From assembly GCA_937921865.1 (NCBI GenBank), contig CAKZWF010000006.1, positions 62,001 through 126,000 of the forward strand: 64,000 nt of DNA, in the 5' to 3' direction. Below are positions 52,335-60,664 of the stretch, piece by piece (position 1 is the first letter of the stretch; every line of letters begins with the position of its first letter). The notes under the pieces were generated by a model that saw only the letters and a program-made list of their open reading frames with translations, did no database searches and was not told where the DNA came from. Both the position numbers and the translations under genes were made by a program. The DNA is from an uncultured Pseudomonadales bacterium (GTDB taxonomy: Bacteria > Pseudomonadota > Gammaproteobacteria > Pseudomonadales > Azotimanducaceae).

Positions 52335-52865
52335 TTGAATATCCGGTTAGATGAGACACAGTCAGGTGTTGCGGCAGAAGTTCTGGAAGGACTGGCTGAT
52401 CTGCTGGCACAACTGCAGAAAATGGCGGCTGAACTACCCGGGGAAGACGGCCCTCTGGCGCAAGATGCTGATTTCTGCAGACGGCTGCGGACCCTGCAGA
52501 TCGATCTGCTGGGTGCCAGAGCGCTGGCAGCCCGGGCTGGCTCGGATGCCTGTCTGAGTAGCGCACTGAGTTGTCGCTGCAGGCAGCTTCGAACAGCATC
52601 GGCGGAACTGGTGATCAGTTCGCTTGGTTATTATGCGCTACCAAATCCGCAACCGCTGTTGATCGATAATGAGGGCCCGATCGGGCATCATCACGCGCTG
52701 CAGATGATGCTTGGGCTGGCGGACTATTTTCAGCCTGATGGTCCGGGGGGCGGTGAGTACGGCGATCGCGACGCGATTGCCCGCCGGATATTTGGATCCG
52801 CTGTGGCAGGTGCACTGCCAGAGCGAATTAACTGCCACAGCGATAGAGCTGAAAGCGCTGATTGA
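52335..52865 (+). pseudogene. C-terminal fragment of an acyl-CoA dehydrogenase
   Basis: A 176-residue frame from TTG 52335. VLEGLADLLAQLQKMAAE, FCRRLRTLQIDLLGARALA and LVISSLGYYALPNPQP resemble the C-terminal helical domain of large acyl-CoA dehydrogenases, and GGGEYGDRDAIARRIFG resembles a decayed GGSNEIQRNIIAK end. The N-terminal 290 or so residues, with FAD and substrate sites, are missing, and no such sequence is found in the 187 bases upstream. It sits 48 bases before an intact acyl-CoA dehydrogenase, where many related genomes have two adjacent dehydrogenase genes (recalled generally). Either relic or a small retained domain; enzyme activity is not expected. Confidence 0.6.
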
Positions 52866-52913
52866 GGCAACCGCTGGGTGCCGATCAGTATTGGTGAGAA
52901 TTGGGGGACCTTA

Positions 52914-54044
52914 ATGGACTTTTCTTTTTCCGACGAACAGACCTTGCTGCAGGACAGCATCGAAAGGTTCATTCAGAATGATTATCCGTTTGCTGCCAGA
53001 CAGAAGGTGATCAAACAGGATCCGGGGTTTAACCCCGCTCTTTGGGCGCAGTTTGCCGAGTTGGGCTGGCTGGGCGTGCCGTTTTCAGAAGCCGACGGCG
53101 GTTTTGGCGGGTCCGCGGTCGACACCATGATCGTGATGGAGCAGTTCGGCAAAGGGCTGGTGGTGGAACCGTTTCTGGCCACCGTGGTGCTTGCTGGCGG
53201 TGCGCTCAAGGCAGCTGGCAATCAGGCCCAGAAGGACACCTATCTGGCGGGCATCATTGACGGGTCCACTCAGGCCGCGCTGGCGTTTGTTGAACCCCAG
53301 GCTCGTTACAACCTGGCAGATCTGACGACGACGGCCCAGCCGAGCGGCGATGGCTGGGTTCTCAACGGCTATAAGGCTGTGGTTCTGAATGGTCCCGCAG
53401 CCGACTTTTTTGTGGTCAGTGCCCGGACATCTGGAGACCAGCGCGACCGTGACGGTGTGTCGCTGTTCATAGTCGCTGCGGACTCAGAAGGCCTGTCTCG
53501 CCGTGATTATCCGACGGTGGATGCCTTCAGGGCTGCCGAGGTGAGTTTCGACAATGTGCAGTTGGGCAGGGATGCTCTGCTCGGTGCAGCCGGCGATGGC
53601 ATTGCAGCGCTGGAACAGGTCATTGACGAAGGCATACTGGCCGTTGGCGCTGAAGCTGTGGGCGCGATGGAAGTGCTCTACAAGGATACCGTCGAGTACT
53701 GTAAAACCCGCGAACAGTTTGGCCAGCCAATTGGCAAGTTTCAGGTGTTGCAGCACCGGATGGTCGATATGTTCATGGAACATGAACAGTCCAAGTCTCT
53801 TCTGTACATGGCTGCTATGCGCATGGACGAAGGCTATGGCGATCAAGCCCGCAAAGCAGCATCCGCTCTGAAGGTGCAGGTGGGTAAATCCGGAAGATTT
53901 GTTGGGCAGGGTGCGGTCCAGCTCCATGGCGGCATGGGCATGACCGACGAACTCAACGTCGGCCACTACTTCAAACGTCTGACAACCATCGACACACTGT
54001 TCGGTAATGTCGATTTCCACCTGAAACGTTTCGGGTCACTCTGA
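52914..54044 (+). CDS. Acyl-CoA dehydrogenase
   Basis: Complete 376-residue flavoenzyme. MDFSFSDEQTLLQDSIERFI, LGWLGVPFSEADGGFG, substrate/FAD-binding middle (ALAFVEPQARYNL), TREQFGQPIGKFQVLQHRMVDM and a C-terminal QLHGGMGMTDELNVGHYFKRL. The start is ATG 52914, with GGGGA ten bases upstream. The catalytic base usually at this C-terminal position (Glu or other) is not obvious from sequence alone. Likely alpha,beta-dehydrogenation of an acyl-CoA; substrate unknown. Followed by an alpha/beta hydrolase after two bases. Confidence 0.92.
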   Translation: MDFSFSDEQTLLQDSIERFIQNDYPFAARQKVIKQDPGFNPALWAQFAELGWLGVPFSEADGGFGGSAVDTMIVMEQFGKGLVVEPFLATVVLAGGALKAAGNQAQKDTYLAGIIDGSTQAALAFVEPQARYNLADLTTTAQPSGDGWVLNGYKAVVLNGPAADFFVVSARTSGDQRDRDGVSLFIVAADSEGLSRRDYPTVDAFRAAEVSFDNVQLGRDALLGAAGDGIAALEQVIDEGILAVGAEAVGAMEVLYKDTVEYCKTREQFGQPIGKFQVLQHRMVDMFMEHEQSKSLLYMAAMRMDEGYGDQARKAASALKVQVGKSGRFVGQGAVQLHGGMGMTDELNVGHYFKRLTTIDTLFGNVDFHLKRFGSL

Positions 54045-54046
54045 TC

Positions 54047-54961
54047 ATGGCGCGCTGGGATTCAGGTTCAAATGCCGACACTATTCCGCAATGGTTTTTC
54101 GAAGCGGTGGAAACACCTTTTGAGACCGCCAGTGTGGAAGTTGATGAATGTGATGTGGTGTATCAGAGCTGGGCGTCGAAAGCCGGACCAGATGCGCCAG
54201 GATTGCTGCTGATTCATGGCATGAACGCTCACGCCCACTGGTGGGATTTCATTGCCCCGCATTTCCTCGACGACTACCGGGTTGCGGCAATGAATCTGAC
54301 CGGCATGGGAGACTCGGATTATCGCTATGAATACAACACCGCAACCTATGCGCAAGAGATTGTCGCAGTCTGTGATGCGCTGGGCTTTGGCAGCGACACC
54401 ACGATAGTTGCGCACAGCTTTGGCGGCTATATGGCAGTTAAAGCGGTCAACGTGTATCCGGAGCGTTTTGCTGCTCTGATTCTGGTGGATTCCGGGATCC
54501 GTCACCCTGACGATCCGCCGCCGGAACACATGACGATGATGATGGGTGGCAAAACCAAAATTTATCCCGACAAGCGTACGGCTCTTGGTCGATTCCGGCT
54601 GCAGCCTCCGCAGTCCTGCGAAAACGCCTACATCCTCGAATACATTGCCCGGCACTCACTGATGCCTGTTGATGACGGCGGCTGGTCGTGGAAATTCGAT
54701 GACGATCTGCCGGCGACGTTGAAAGGTGGTGATCGGGTGCCGGAGGAGTTCCAGAATCTTAAAGTCAGGCTGGGTGAGATCTACGGTGCCGACAGCGAGC
54801 TGTTTTCCCGGCGCACCCTCGACTACATGCGCGAACTGGTGGATCAGCCATTTCCATCAGTAGCCATTGAAAATGCCCAACATCACGTCTTTCTCGACCA
54901 GCCCCTGGCGTTTGTTGATGCGTTGAGAGGAATGTTGCAGGAGCTGAGGGGAGCACAATGA
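54047..54961 (+). CDS. Alpha/beta hydrolase
   Basis: A 304-residue hydrolase. Oxyanion HGMNAH at 57-62, nucleophile Ser124 in VAHSFGG, a strand ILVDSG with candidate acid, and C-terminal NAQHHVFLDQP carrying the likely catalytic His. The product may hydrolyse an ester or thioester; substrate unknown. The gene overlaps the GST start by four bases and directly follows acyl-CoA dehydrogenase, so they are in one operon. Confidence 0.9.
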   Translation: MARWDSGSNADTIPQWFFEAVETPFETASVEVDECDVVYQSWASKAGPDAPGLLLIHGMNAHAHWWDFIAPHFLDDYRVAAMNLTGMGDSDYRYEYNTATYAQEIVAVCDALGFGSDTTIVAHSFGGYMAVKAVNVYPERFAALILVDSGIRHPDDPPPEHMTMMMGGKTKIYPDKRTALGRFRLQPPQSCENAYILEYIARHSLMPVDDGGWSWKFDDDLPATLKGGDRVPEEFQNLKVRLGEIYGADSELFSRRTLDYMRELVDQPFPSVAIENAQHHVFLDQPLAFVDALRGMLQELRGAQ

Positions 54962-55746
54962 AGCTCTATCACGCCGGGGTATCTACCTGCTCTCAGAAGG
55001 TTCGGCTGGTGCTCGCTGAAAAGTCTCTCGACTACGACTCTGAGTTTGTCGACCTGCAGCGGGGTGGACAATTTGCCCCCGATTACCTGCGCAAAAACGC
55101 GGCCGGCGTGGTGCCGACACTTGAAGACAACGGTCTGACGCTGGTTGAATCGACGCTGATCAATGAATACCTCGACGACGCCTATCCGGAAGTTCCCCTG
55201 CGCCCTGAGGATCCCGGCCTTCGCCATCAGATGCGTTTGTGGTGTAAAACAATTGACGAGCTGCACCCCCACTGCGGTGTTCAGACCTATGCCATCGGAG
55301 CTCGACCGGGTCTGTTGGCGCGTCCGGCTGCTGAGGTTGCCAAGCTGGTTGCCGCTATTCCTGATCCAGCGCGTCGAGCGCTGCGCCGGTCGGTGATTGA
55401 CGATGGAGTCGCAGCACCGGCGTTTGTTGATGCGTATGTTGCACACGATCGCTTTTTCGCCGACGTCGACACTGCGCTGCATGACAGTGACTGGCTGGCT
55501 GGTGACAGCTTTTCACTGGCGGATGCGGCACTGCTGCCGTATGTGCTCAGGGTCGACCATTTGGGTTTGATCGCACTGTTCGAAAATCGTTCGTCGCTGA
55601 TGAGCTGGTACCAGCGGATCTGCGCACGGCCCAGCTATGAAGTTGCGGTAGCGTCACTGCTGCCCGATGCTGTTGTCAGCGCTTTTCGTGCTGCGGGTGC
55701 TGCGGTAGCTGACGATGTGGCTGAACTGGTCGCACCCAAGTCGTAA
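54958..55746 (+). CDS. Glutathione S-transferase family protein
   Basis: A 262-residue GST-type protein. Thioredoxin-like N-terminal domain MKLYHAGVSTCSQKVRLVLAEK-type (S/C active-site region at about 9-12), VVPTLEDNG with the cis-Pro, and LVESTLINEYLDDAYP (glutathione gamma-Glu binding ES). The helical C-terminal half starts near residue 90; a Ser-Ala rich segment ends the chain. Catalysis or thiol chemistry is plausible; substrate unknown. Translation is coupled to the hydrolase by the four-base overlap. Confidence 0.9.
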   Translation: MKLYHAGVSTCSQKVRLVLAEKSLDYDSEFVDLQRGGQFAPDYLRKNAAGVVPTLEDNGLTLVESTLINEYLDDAYPEVPLRPEDPGLRHQMRLWCKTIDELHPHCGVQTYAIGARPGLLARPAAEVAKLVAAIPDPARRALRRSVIDDGVAAPAFVDAYVAHDRFFADVDTALHDSDWLAGDSFSLADAALLPYVLRVDHLGLIALFENRSSLMSWYQRICARPSYEVAVASLLPDAVVSAFRAAGAAVADDVAELVAPKS

Positions 55747-55804
55747 TCTGCGGCGTTCGGTGAAGACCGGCAGCAACCTGAAAACAACACAACCGAGACC
55801 CTGG

Positions 55805-56770
55805 ATGACAGAGCTACTGGCGCAGTTGCCGGCATCGATCACGGCAGCCGCCGCGCGCATCGAAGCGCATATTCTCACCACTCCCACCACCTTAAGCCTG
55901 TGGCGTGACGACTTTGAGCTGCTGCTGAAGTGCGAACATCTGCAGCACACGGGCTCATTCAAACTGCGTGGCGCACTCAATCGTCTGTTGTCGTTGACTG
56001 ACTCAGAACGGGCATCTGGCGTGATCGCCGCGTCCACAGGCAACCACGGCCAGGGCATCGCGCGCGCTGCGCAAGTGACTGGTGTCAGTGCGACCGTGTA
56101 TGTGCCGGAAACCGCATCGCCAGTGAAACTGGCGGCGATGCGGGCGATGGGAGTGGCGGTTGAGACCGTCGATGGGGATGGACTGGCGGCGGAGCTGACC
56201 GCGCGAGCTGCAGCCGAGGCTGAAGGTCGGGTATTTGTTTCTCCTTACAATGATGCCCAGGTCATTGCCGGTCAGGGGACGGTGGGTCTGGAGCTGTTGT
56301 CTCAGACCAGCGGTCTGGATGCGATCTTTGTCTCGGCCGGAGGCGGTGGGCTGATTTCCGGTACCGCGGCCATTCTCAAATCCCAAAATCCAGCACTCGA
56401 AGTTTATGGCTGCTGGCCTGAAAATGCGCCAACCCTGGCTCGCTGCCTGGAGGCTGGGGTCGTCGCCAACATTGACGAGTTGCCGACCATCTCTGACGGA
56501 ACAGCCGGTGGACTCGAAGACAACGCTATTACCTTCGAGCTATGTCAGCAACTCATTGATCATCGGGTACTTGTCAGCGAAGCACAGATCGGCCAGGCGA
56601 TGCGACTGCTGGCGGAAAACGAACGCTGGATAGTAGAAGGCGCTGCGGGTGTTGCACTCGCAGGCGCTCTGCAGCAGGCGCCTGAGCTTGCCGGGAAGCG
56701 GGTGGCCGTGGTCCTGTGTGGACGCAATATCGACTTCGCCCGATTCTGTGATGCCACTGCCTGCGCCTGA
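55805..56770 (+). CDS. PLP-dependent threonine/serine dehydratase-like enzyme
   Basis: A 321-residue fold-type II PLP enzyme. Lysine 53 in TGSFKLRGAL forms the Schiff base, ASTGNHGQGIA and SAGGGGLISG bind the cofactor phosphate. No C-terminal regulatory domain, so it is a short catabolic-type dehydratase such as threonine ammonia-lyase or hydroxyaspartate dehydratase. The start ATG 55805 is selected because the longer frame overlaps the GST gene and has no support. Last gene of the plus-strand run. Confidence 0.88.
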   Translation: MTELLAQLPASITAAAARIEAHILTTPTTLSLWRDDFELLLKCEHLQHTGSFKLRGALNRLLSLTDSERASGVIAASTGNHGQGIARAAQVTGVSATVYVPETASPVKLAAMRAMGVAVETVDGDGLAAELTARAAAEAEGRVFVSPYNDAQVIAGQGTVGLELLSQTSGLDAIFVSAGGGGLISGTAAILKSQNPALEVYGCWPENAPTLARCLEAGVVANIDELPTISDGTAGGLEDNAITFELCQQLIDHRVLVSEAQIGQAMRLLAENERWIVEGAAGVALAGALQQAPELAGKRVAVVLCGRNIDFARFCDATACA

Positions 56771-56793
56771 TAGTGCCGTTGTTTACTCGCGGT

Positions 56794-59181
56794 CTACTCC
56801 TGGCCTGGGATTACCGGCAGCAGCTTGATTGTGAAGGCGCGATTGGCCTGCACGGCTTCCCGCGAATAGAGCATCGGGAAGCTGGAGTCTTCAGCCCAGC
56901 CCTGCAGCAGATTCCGGTAGAACGGGGATCGCGGATCACCCGATTGACCCGGTGCGTTGGTCATCTCCGCATCGTCCCAGCGCCCGACGTCGAGAACCAT
57001 TCGGAACGAAGCACCGGCACCTACTCGAAAGTCTTTTGCAGAAAAACCGGTGTTGTTGGTGGTATTGGCGCTGCCACCGCGCGGGTAGCTGGGGTATTGC
57101 ATCAGATCGGCAAGTTCACCGGTCGCCTGCGCCTGCAGCGGATGCACAAACTCGATCTGGTGCAGGTCACCCCAGCGCCATGATTCCGGGTTTGGACCCA
57201 GCAGTGAGCGGGTCTGTTGCCAGGCGTCTTCGAGTGACTTGAGTGCGACTGCCAGATTAACCGGCTCGTTCAGCGCCGCCAGTACGGTCAGGCCATCCAA
57301 TGGCTCGATCAGCTGTTGCGCGCCGGGGGCAAGCTCAGCGGCCAGTGCCGCGCCCAGATATCGGTAATACCAGACTGCCCAGAGTGCTGCGGCGGCGGAA
57401 TCAATTTCGAGATCAGCATTCCAGTTCTTCAGCATGGCCAGCGCGGAACTCTGGTCTGCGGTGTCGGGCAGGCGGCTGATGACTTCCCTGGCCAGTATGG
57501 AGTGATAATCCCGCTGCAGGTCGTAGGAGTCGGTGAGACCATGCTCTTCGGAATCTGAGAGCACCTCCCAGAGTCGCCGATAACGCCAGGGCGCGGACCA
57601 CTCGAAGCCTACCTTGTAGTCGGCGATCGGATAGTTTGCCGGCAGGTTCATCGCGTTGGCGGTGCCGGTAAAACCACGGGCTGGATTGTATTCTTCGGGT
57701 AGCACGTCCATGTCGAAATAGCCGTCCCACTCGTAGCGACCATCGCCGGGAACCGGCATCAGACCATCAAAGTTGTTGCGTTTGGGAAAACGACCGGCTG
57801 GTTTGTAGCCGATGTTGCCGCGGGTATCCGCATAGACCTGGTTTTCTGACGGTGCCCCCCAGCGATTGAGTGCTGCGACAAATTCCCGCCAGTTCTGGGC
57901 GCGCATGTATTCGATGCTGCCGAAATAGGGCGCCATACCCGGCTCCAGCCAGGCGGCTCTCAATGCAAACAGCCGTTTGCCGGTTTCATGAATCACCGGG
58001 CCATGCCGGGTGAAGTTCAAGGTCACCTCGGTATCCGCTGCGTCTCGAACGACGATGGTTTCGGTCACCGTTCGAATCGCCTCGGTGCCGGTTTCATATC
58101 GGTAGCCGCCGCGGTGTTTGTCGTAAACGTACAGATCTTCCTGGTCGATCGGAAAGATGGTCAGGCCGAAAGCGATGCGCCCGTTGTGGCCGATCGAGAT
58201 GCCGGGGAGAGCAGGTTCTCCCGCACCAATCACGTCCAGACCTGGCGCGTTCAGGTGCGCGATGTAACGTAACGACGGCACCGCATGGCCGCGATGTGGG
58301 TCGTCGGCCAGAATCGGCCGTCCGGTGTCTGTCCGCTCCGGCGCAACCACCCAGTTGTTGCTGCCGAGGCTGTCGCGGATCCGCTGATCTTCGAGCCAAT
58401 CGGGCGCCTGGGCTACGTCAGTTGTCGCGTTAGGGTATGTGATCGGTCCAGTGGCCAGGTTGTAGAGATCGAGCACATCGTCGGGAATGTCGCAGGGATC
58501 CAGACCGTCGGGTATGCGGGTCTGCCATTGTGGCTCGAGAACCTTCCAAAGGCCGGCGGTTTCCAGATCAAACTGACAGGCAATCGCTGCCCGTCGTACT
58601 TCCGTGCGGACGTTTCGCCACAGACCGTTGCTGCGAATACGGACCACGTCGCTTGCGTCCCAGTAGGCTGGGGTATAGTCAAGCAGGTTGAATTCAGGCG
58701 GCAGCAGTTCAGGCTGCTGGCGGGTCAGGGTGACAAAGGCGTTGATTCCGGCGGTGAACGACTGGGCGATGCGTTTGGCATCAGAACCGTATGCCAGCCA
58801 TTCGGCATACATGTCACCGCGATAGAGGAACAGGCGTGAGGCTTTGTCTGCGGCAACGTAGTCGGCGCCCAGTACTTCAGCCAGTTGCCCCAGACCTTTG
58901 CGGCGCCACATATCGATCTGCCAGAGGCGATCCCGCGCGGCATTGAATCCCTGGACAAAAAACGCATCGTAGTGGGTGCCTGCGTAGATGTGCGGCACGC
59001 CCCAGTGGTCGACGACAATTTCGGCCTCCTGCTCCAGGCCTGAGACGTTGAAGGTCTTGTCAGGAAAGGCGTTCTCAGCGGCAGTTTCTTCGGCGGTTAA
59101 ACCGACGCAACCCAGCAACAGGCCGACCAGGCAAGTCAGTTTCGAGCTGCTCAGAAGTGCAGGCAGATCTGGTGTGCGCAT
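56794..59181 (-). CDS. Penicillin-acylase-family N-terminal nucleophile hydrolase
   Basis: A 795-residue Ntn hydrolase precursor. Signal peptide with a possible lipobox LLGC (Cys25). An N-terminal alpha chain (DHWGVPHIYAGTHYDAFFVQGF, ARDRLWQIDMWRRKGLG) is followed by the autoprocessing site Gly273-Ser274 in LGSNNWVVAP, the nucleophile that becomes the N-terminus of the beta chain. Members cleave amide bonds of beta-lactams or of acylated homoserine lactones; the substrate here is unknown. The start codon directly follows the U-run of the nrdB terminator, so the hairpin's GAAGGG could serve as ribosome binding site. Confidence 0.88.
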   Translation of the reverse strand: MRTPDLPALLSSSKLTCLVGLLLGCVGLTAEETAAENAFPDKTFNVSGLEQEAEIVVDHWGVPHIYAGTHYDAFFVQGFNAARDRLWQIDMWRRKGLGQLAEVLGADYVAADKASRLFLYRGDMYAEWLAYGSDAKRIAQSFTAGINAFVTLTRQQPELLPPEFNLLDYTPAYWDASDVVRIRSNGLWRNVRTEVRRAAIACQFDLETAGLWKVLEPQWQTRIPDGLDPCDIPDDVLDLYNLATGPITYPNATTDVAQAPDWLEDQRIRDSLGSNNWVVAPERTDTGRPILADDPHRGHAVPSLRYIAHLNAPGLDVIGAGEPALPGISIGHNGRIAFGLTIFPIDQEDLYVYDKHRGGYRYETGTEAIRTVTETIVVRDAADTEVTLNFTRHGPVIHETGKRLFALRAAWLEPGMAPYFGSIEYMRAQNWREFVAALNRWGAPSENQVYADTRGNIGYKPAGRFPKRNNFDGLMPVPGDGRYEWDGYFDMDVLPEEYNPARGFTGTANAMNLPANYPIADYKVGFEWSAPWRYRRLWEVLSDSEEHGLTDSYDLQRDYHSILAREVISRLPDTADQSSALAMLKNWNADLEIDSAAAALWAVWYYRYLGAALAAELAPGAQQLIEPLDGLTVLAALNEPVNLAVALKSLEDAWQQTRSLLGPNPESWRWGDLHQIEFVHPLQAQATGELADLMQYPSYPRGGSANTTNNTGFSAKDFRVGAGASFRMVLDVGRWDDAEMTNAPGQSGDPRSPFYRNLLQGWAEDSSFPMLYSREAVQANRAFTIKLLPVIPGQE

Positions 59182-59211
59182 AAAAAAAGGCCCTTCCTGT
59201 TGGAAAGGCCT
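59182..59211 (-). terminator. Rho-independent terminator after nrdB
   Basis: Read on the minus strand, AGGCCTTTCC, a four-base loop, GGAAGGGCCT and then seven T's. The stem has one mismatch. It lies 58 bases after the nrdB stop and ends at the acylase start codon. Confidence 0.85.
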
Positions 59212-59268
59212 AGTGTACGAGATCTCTCAAGCTAAGAAAGGGACTTCAGGCTCGGTCTCGACGCGATC

Positions 59269-60630
59269 TTAAGTCCAGGACAGTGCGCCGCCGGTCTGGT
59301 AGTCGGTTACCCGGGTCTCGAAGAAGTTCTTTTCTTTCTTCAGATCCATGATTTCAGACATCCAGGGGAACGGATTTTTCACGCCGGGAAACTGTTCTGA
59401 CAGACCAATCTGGACCAGTCGTCGGTTAGCGATGAATTGAAGGTATTCGGCCATCATGTTGGCGTTCATACCGAGTACACCCCTGGGCATCGTGTCCTGG
59501 GCATATTCAATTTCAAGCGCAGTGCCTTCCAGGATCATCTGCCGTGCCAGAGTCTGCATCTCTGCGTCCCAGAGCCTGGGATTTTCCAGTTTGATCTGGT
59601 TGATGACATCGATACCGAAGTTCACGTGCATGGATTCGTCGCGCAGTATGTACTGGAACTGCTCAGAAGTGCCGGTCATCTTATTGCGTCGACCCATGGA
59701 CAGGATCTGCGTGAAACCACAGTAGAAGAATACCCCTTCGAGCACGCAGTAGTACGCGATCAGGTTCTTCAGCAGTGTTTTGTCTGTTTCGATGGTCCCG
59801 GTTGAAAAGGTCGGATCCATGATTTCTTTAGTGTACTTCAGTGCCCAGGAAGCTTTTCGAGCCACCGTCGGTACCTCGTGGTACATGTTGAAGATCTCGC
59901 CTTCATCCATGCCCAGCGATTCGATGCAGTACTGATAGGCATGGGTATGGATGGCTTCTTCAAATGCCTGCCGCAGCAGATATTGACGACATTCCGGATT
60001 GGTGATCAGACGATAAATAGCCAGTACCAGGTTGTTTGCCACCAGCGAGTCTGCGGTAGAGAAAAATCCCAGGTTGCGTTTGACGATGGTGCGCTCATCG
60101 GCGGTCAGGCCTTCTTCGGATTTCCACAGGGCGATGTCGGCAGTCATGTTGACCTCCTGCGGCATCCAGTGGTTCGCGCAACCGTCCAGGTATTTCTGCC
60201 AGGCCCAGTCATACTTGAATGGCACCAGCTGATTCAGATCAGCCCGGCAATTGATCATGCGTTTCTGATCAACGGTAACCCGCTGGTTTTCCCCGTCATC
60301 ATCTGCCATCGGCACATCGAGTGCGGCAAGGGCGGCTTGTGCGCGGGCCAGAGCTGCCTCGCCAGTCACTGCTTCCGACACGGCTGTTTCCGTGGCGGCG
60401 GCTACTGGCGTGACGGTCGCTTCTTCGGTTACCGCCGGCGCTTCAGGCTGTGCTTCTGTAACAGCGTTCGCGGTCCCTGGAATGACAATCTCCGGCAGTT
60501 CCGGCAACCGGGCTTCGTTTTCAGCCACCGGTTGTGGCGCGGTTTCTGCTGGTGCGGCCAGGTTGCGTTCAATCGCCGTTGCCTGTGCTGCGTCGCCGTT
60601 TTCTTCGTTGTAGTCGTCCCAACTCAACAT
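59269..60630 (-). CDS. nrdB: Ribonucleotide reductase class Ia beta subunit NrdB
   Basis: A 453-residue subunit that holds the diiron-tyrosyl radical. Iron ligands and radical fit class Ia: Asp194, Glu225, His228 and Tyr232 (in EEAIHTHAY), with the later ligands in [10 protein letters not shown] and RDESMHVNF. It has a low-complexity N-terminal extension of about 115 residues (Ala, Glu, Pro, Val, Thr rich) before the conserved [17 protein letters not shown]. Such an extension is known in Pseudomonas NrdB. Downstream of nrdA by 34 bases. Confidence 0.96.
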   Translation of the reverse strand: MLSWDDYNEENGDAAQATAIERNLAAPAETAPQPVAENEARLPELPEIVIPGTANAVTEAQPEAPAVTEEATVTPVAAATETAVSEAVTGEAALARAQAALAALDVPMADDDGENQRVTVDQKRMINCRADLNQLVPFKYDWAWQKYLDGCANHWMPQEVNMTADIALWKSEEGLTADERTIVKRNLGFFSTADSLVANNLVLAIYRLITNPECRQYLLRQAFEEAIHTHAYQYCIESLGMDEGEIFNMYHEVPTVARKASWALKYTKEIMDPTFSTGTIETDKTLLKNLIAYYCVLEGVFFYCGFTQILSMGRRNKMTGTSEQFQYILRDESMHVNFGIDVINQIKLENPRLWDAEMQTLARQMILEGTALEIEYAQDTMPRGVLGMNANMMAEYLQFIANRRLVQIGLSEQFPGVKNPFPWMSEIMDLKKEKNFFETRVTDYQTGGALSWT

Positions 60631-60664
60631 TTGTACATCTCTCCTTTGTCGGTATCAGCAGCCG

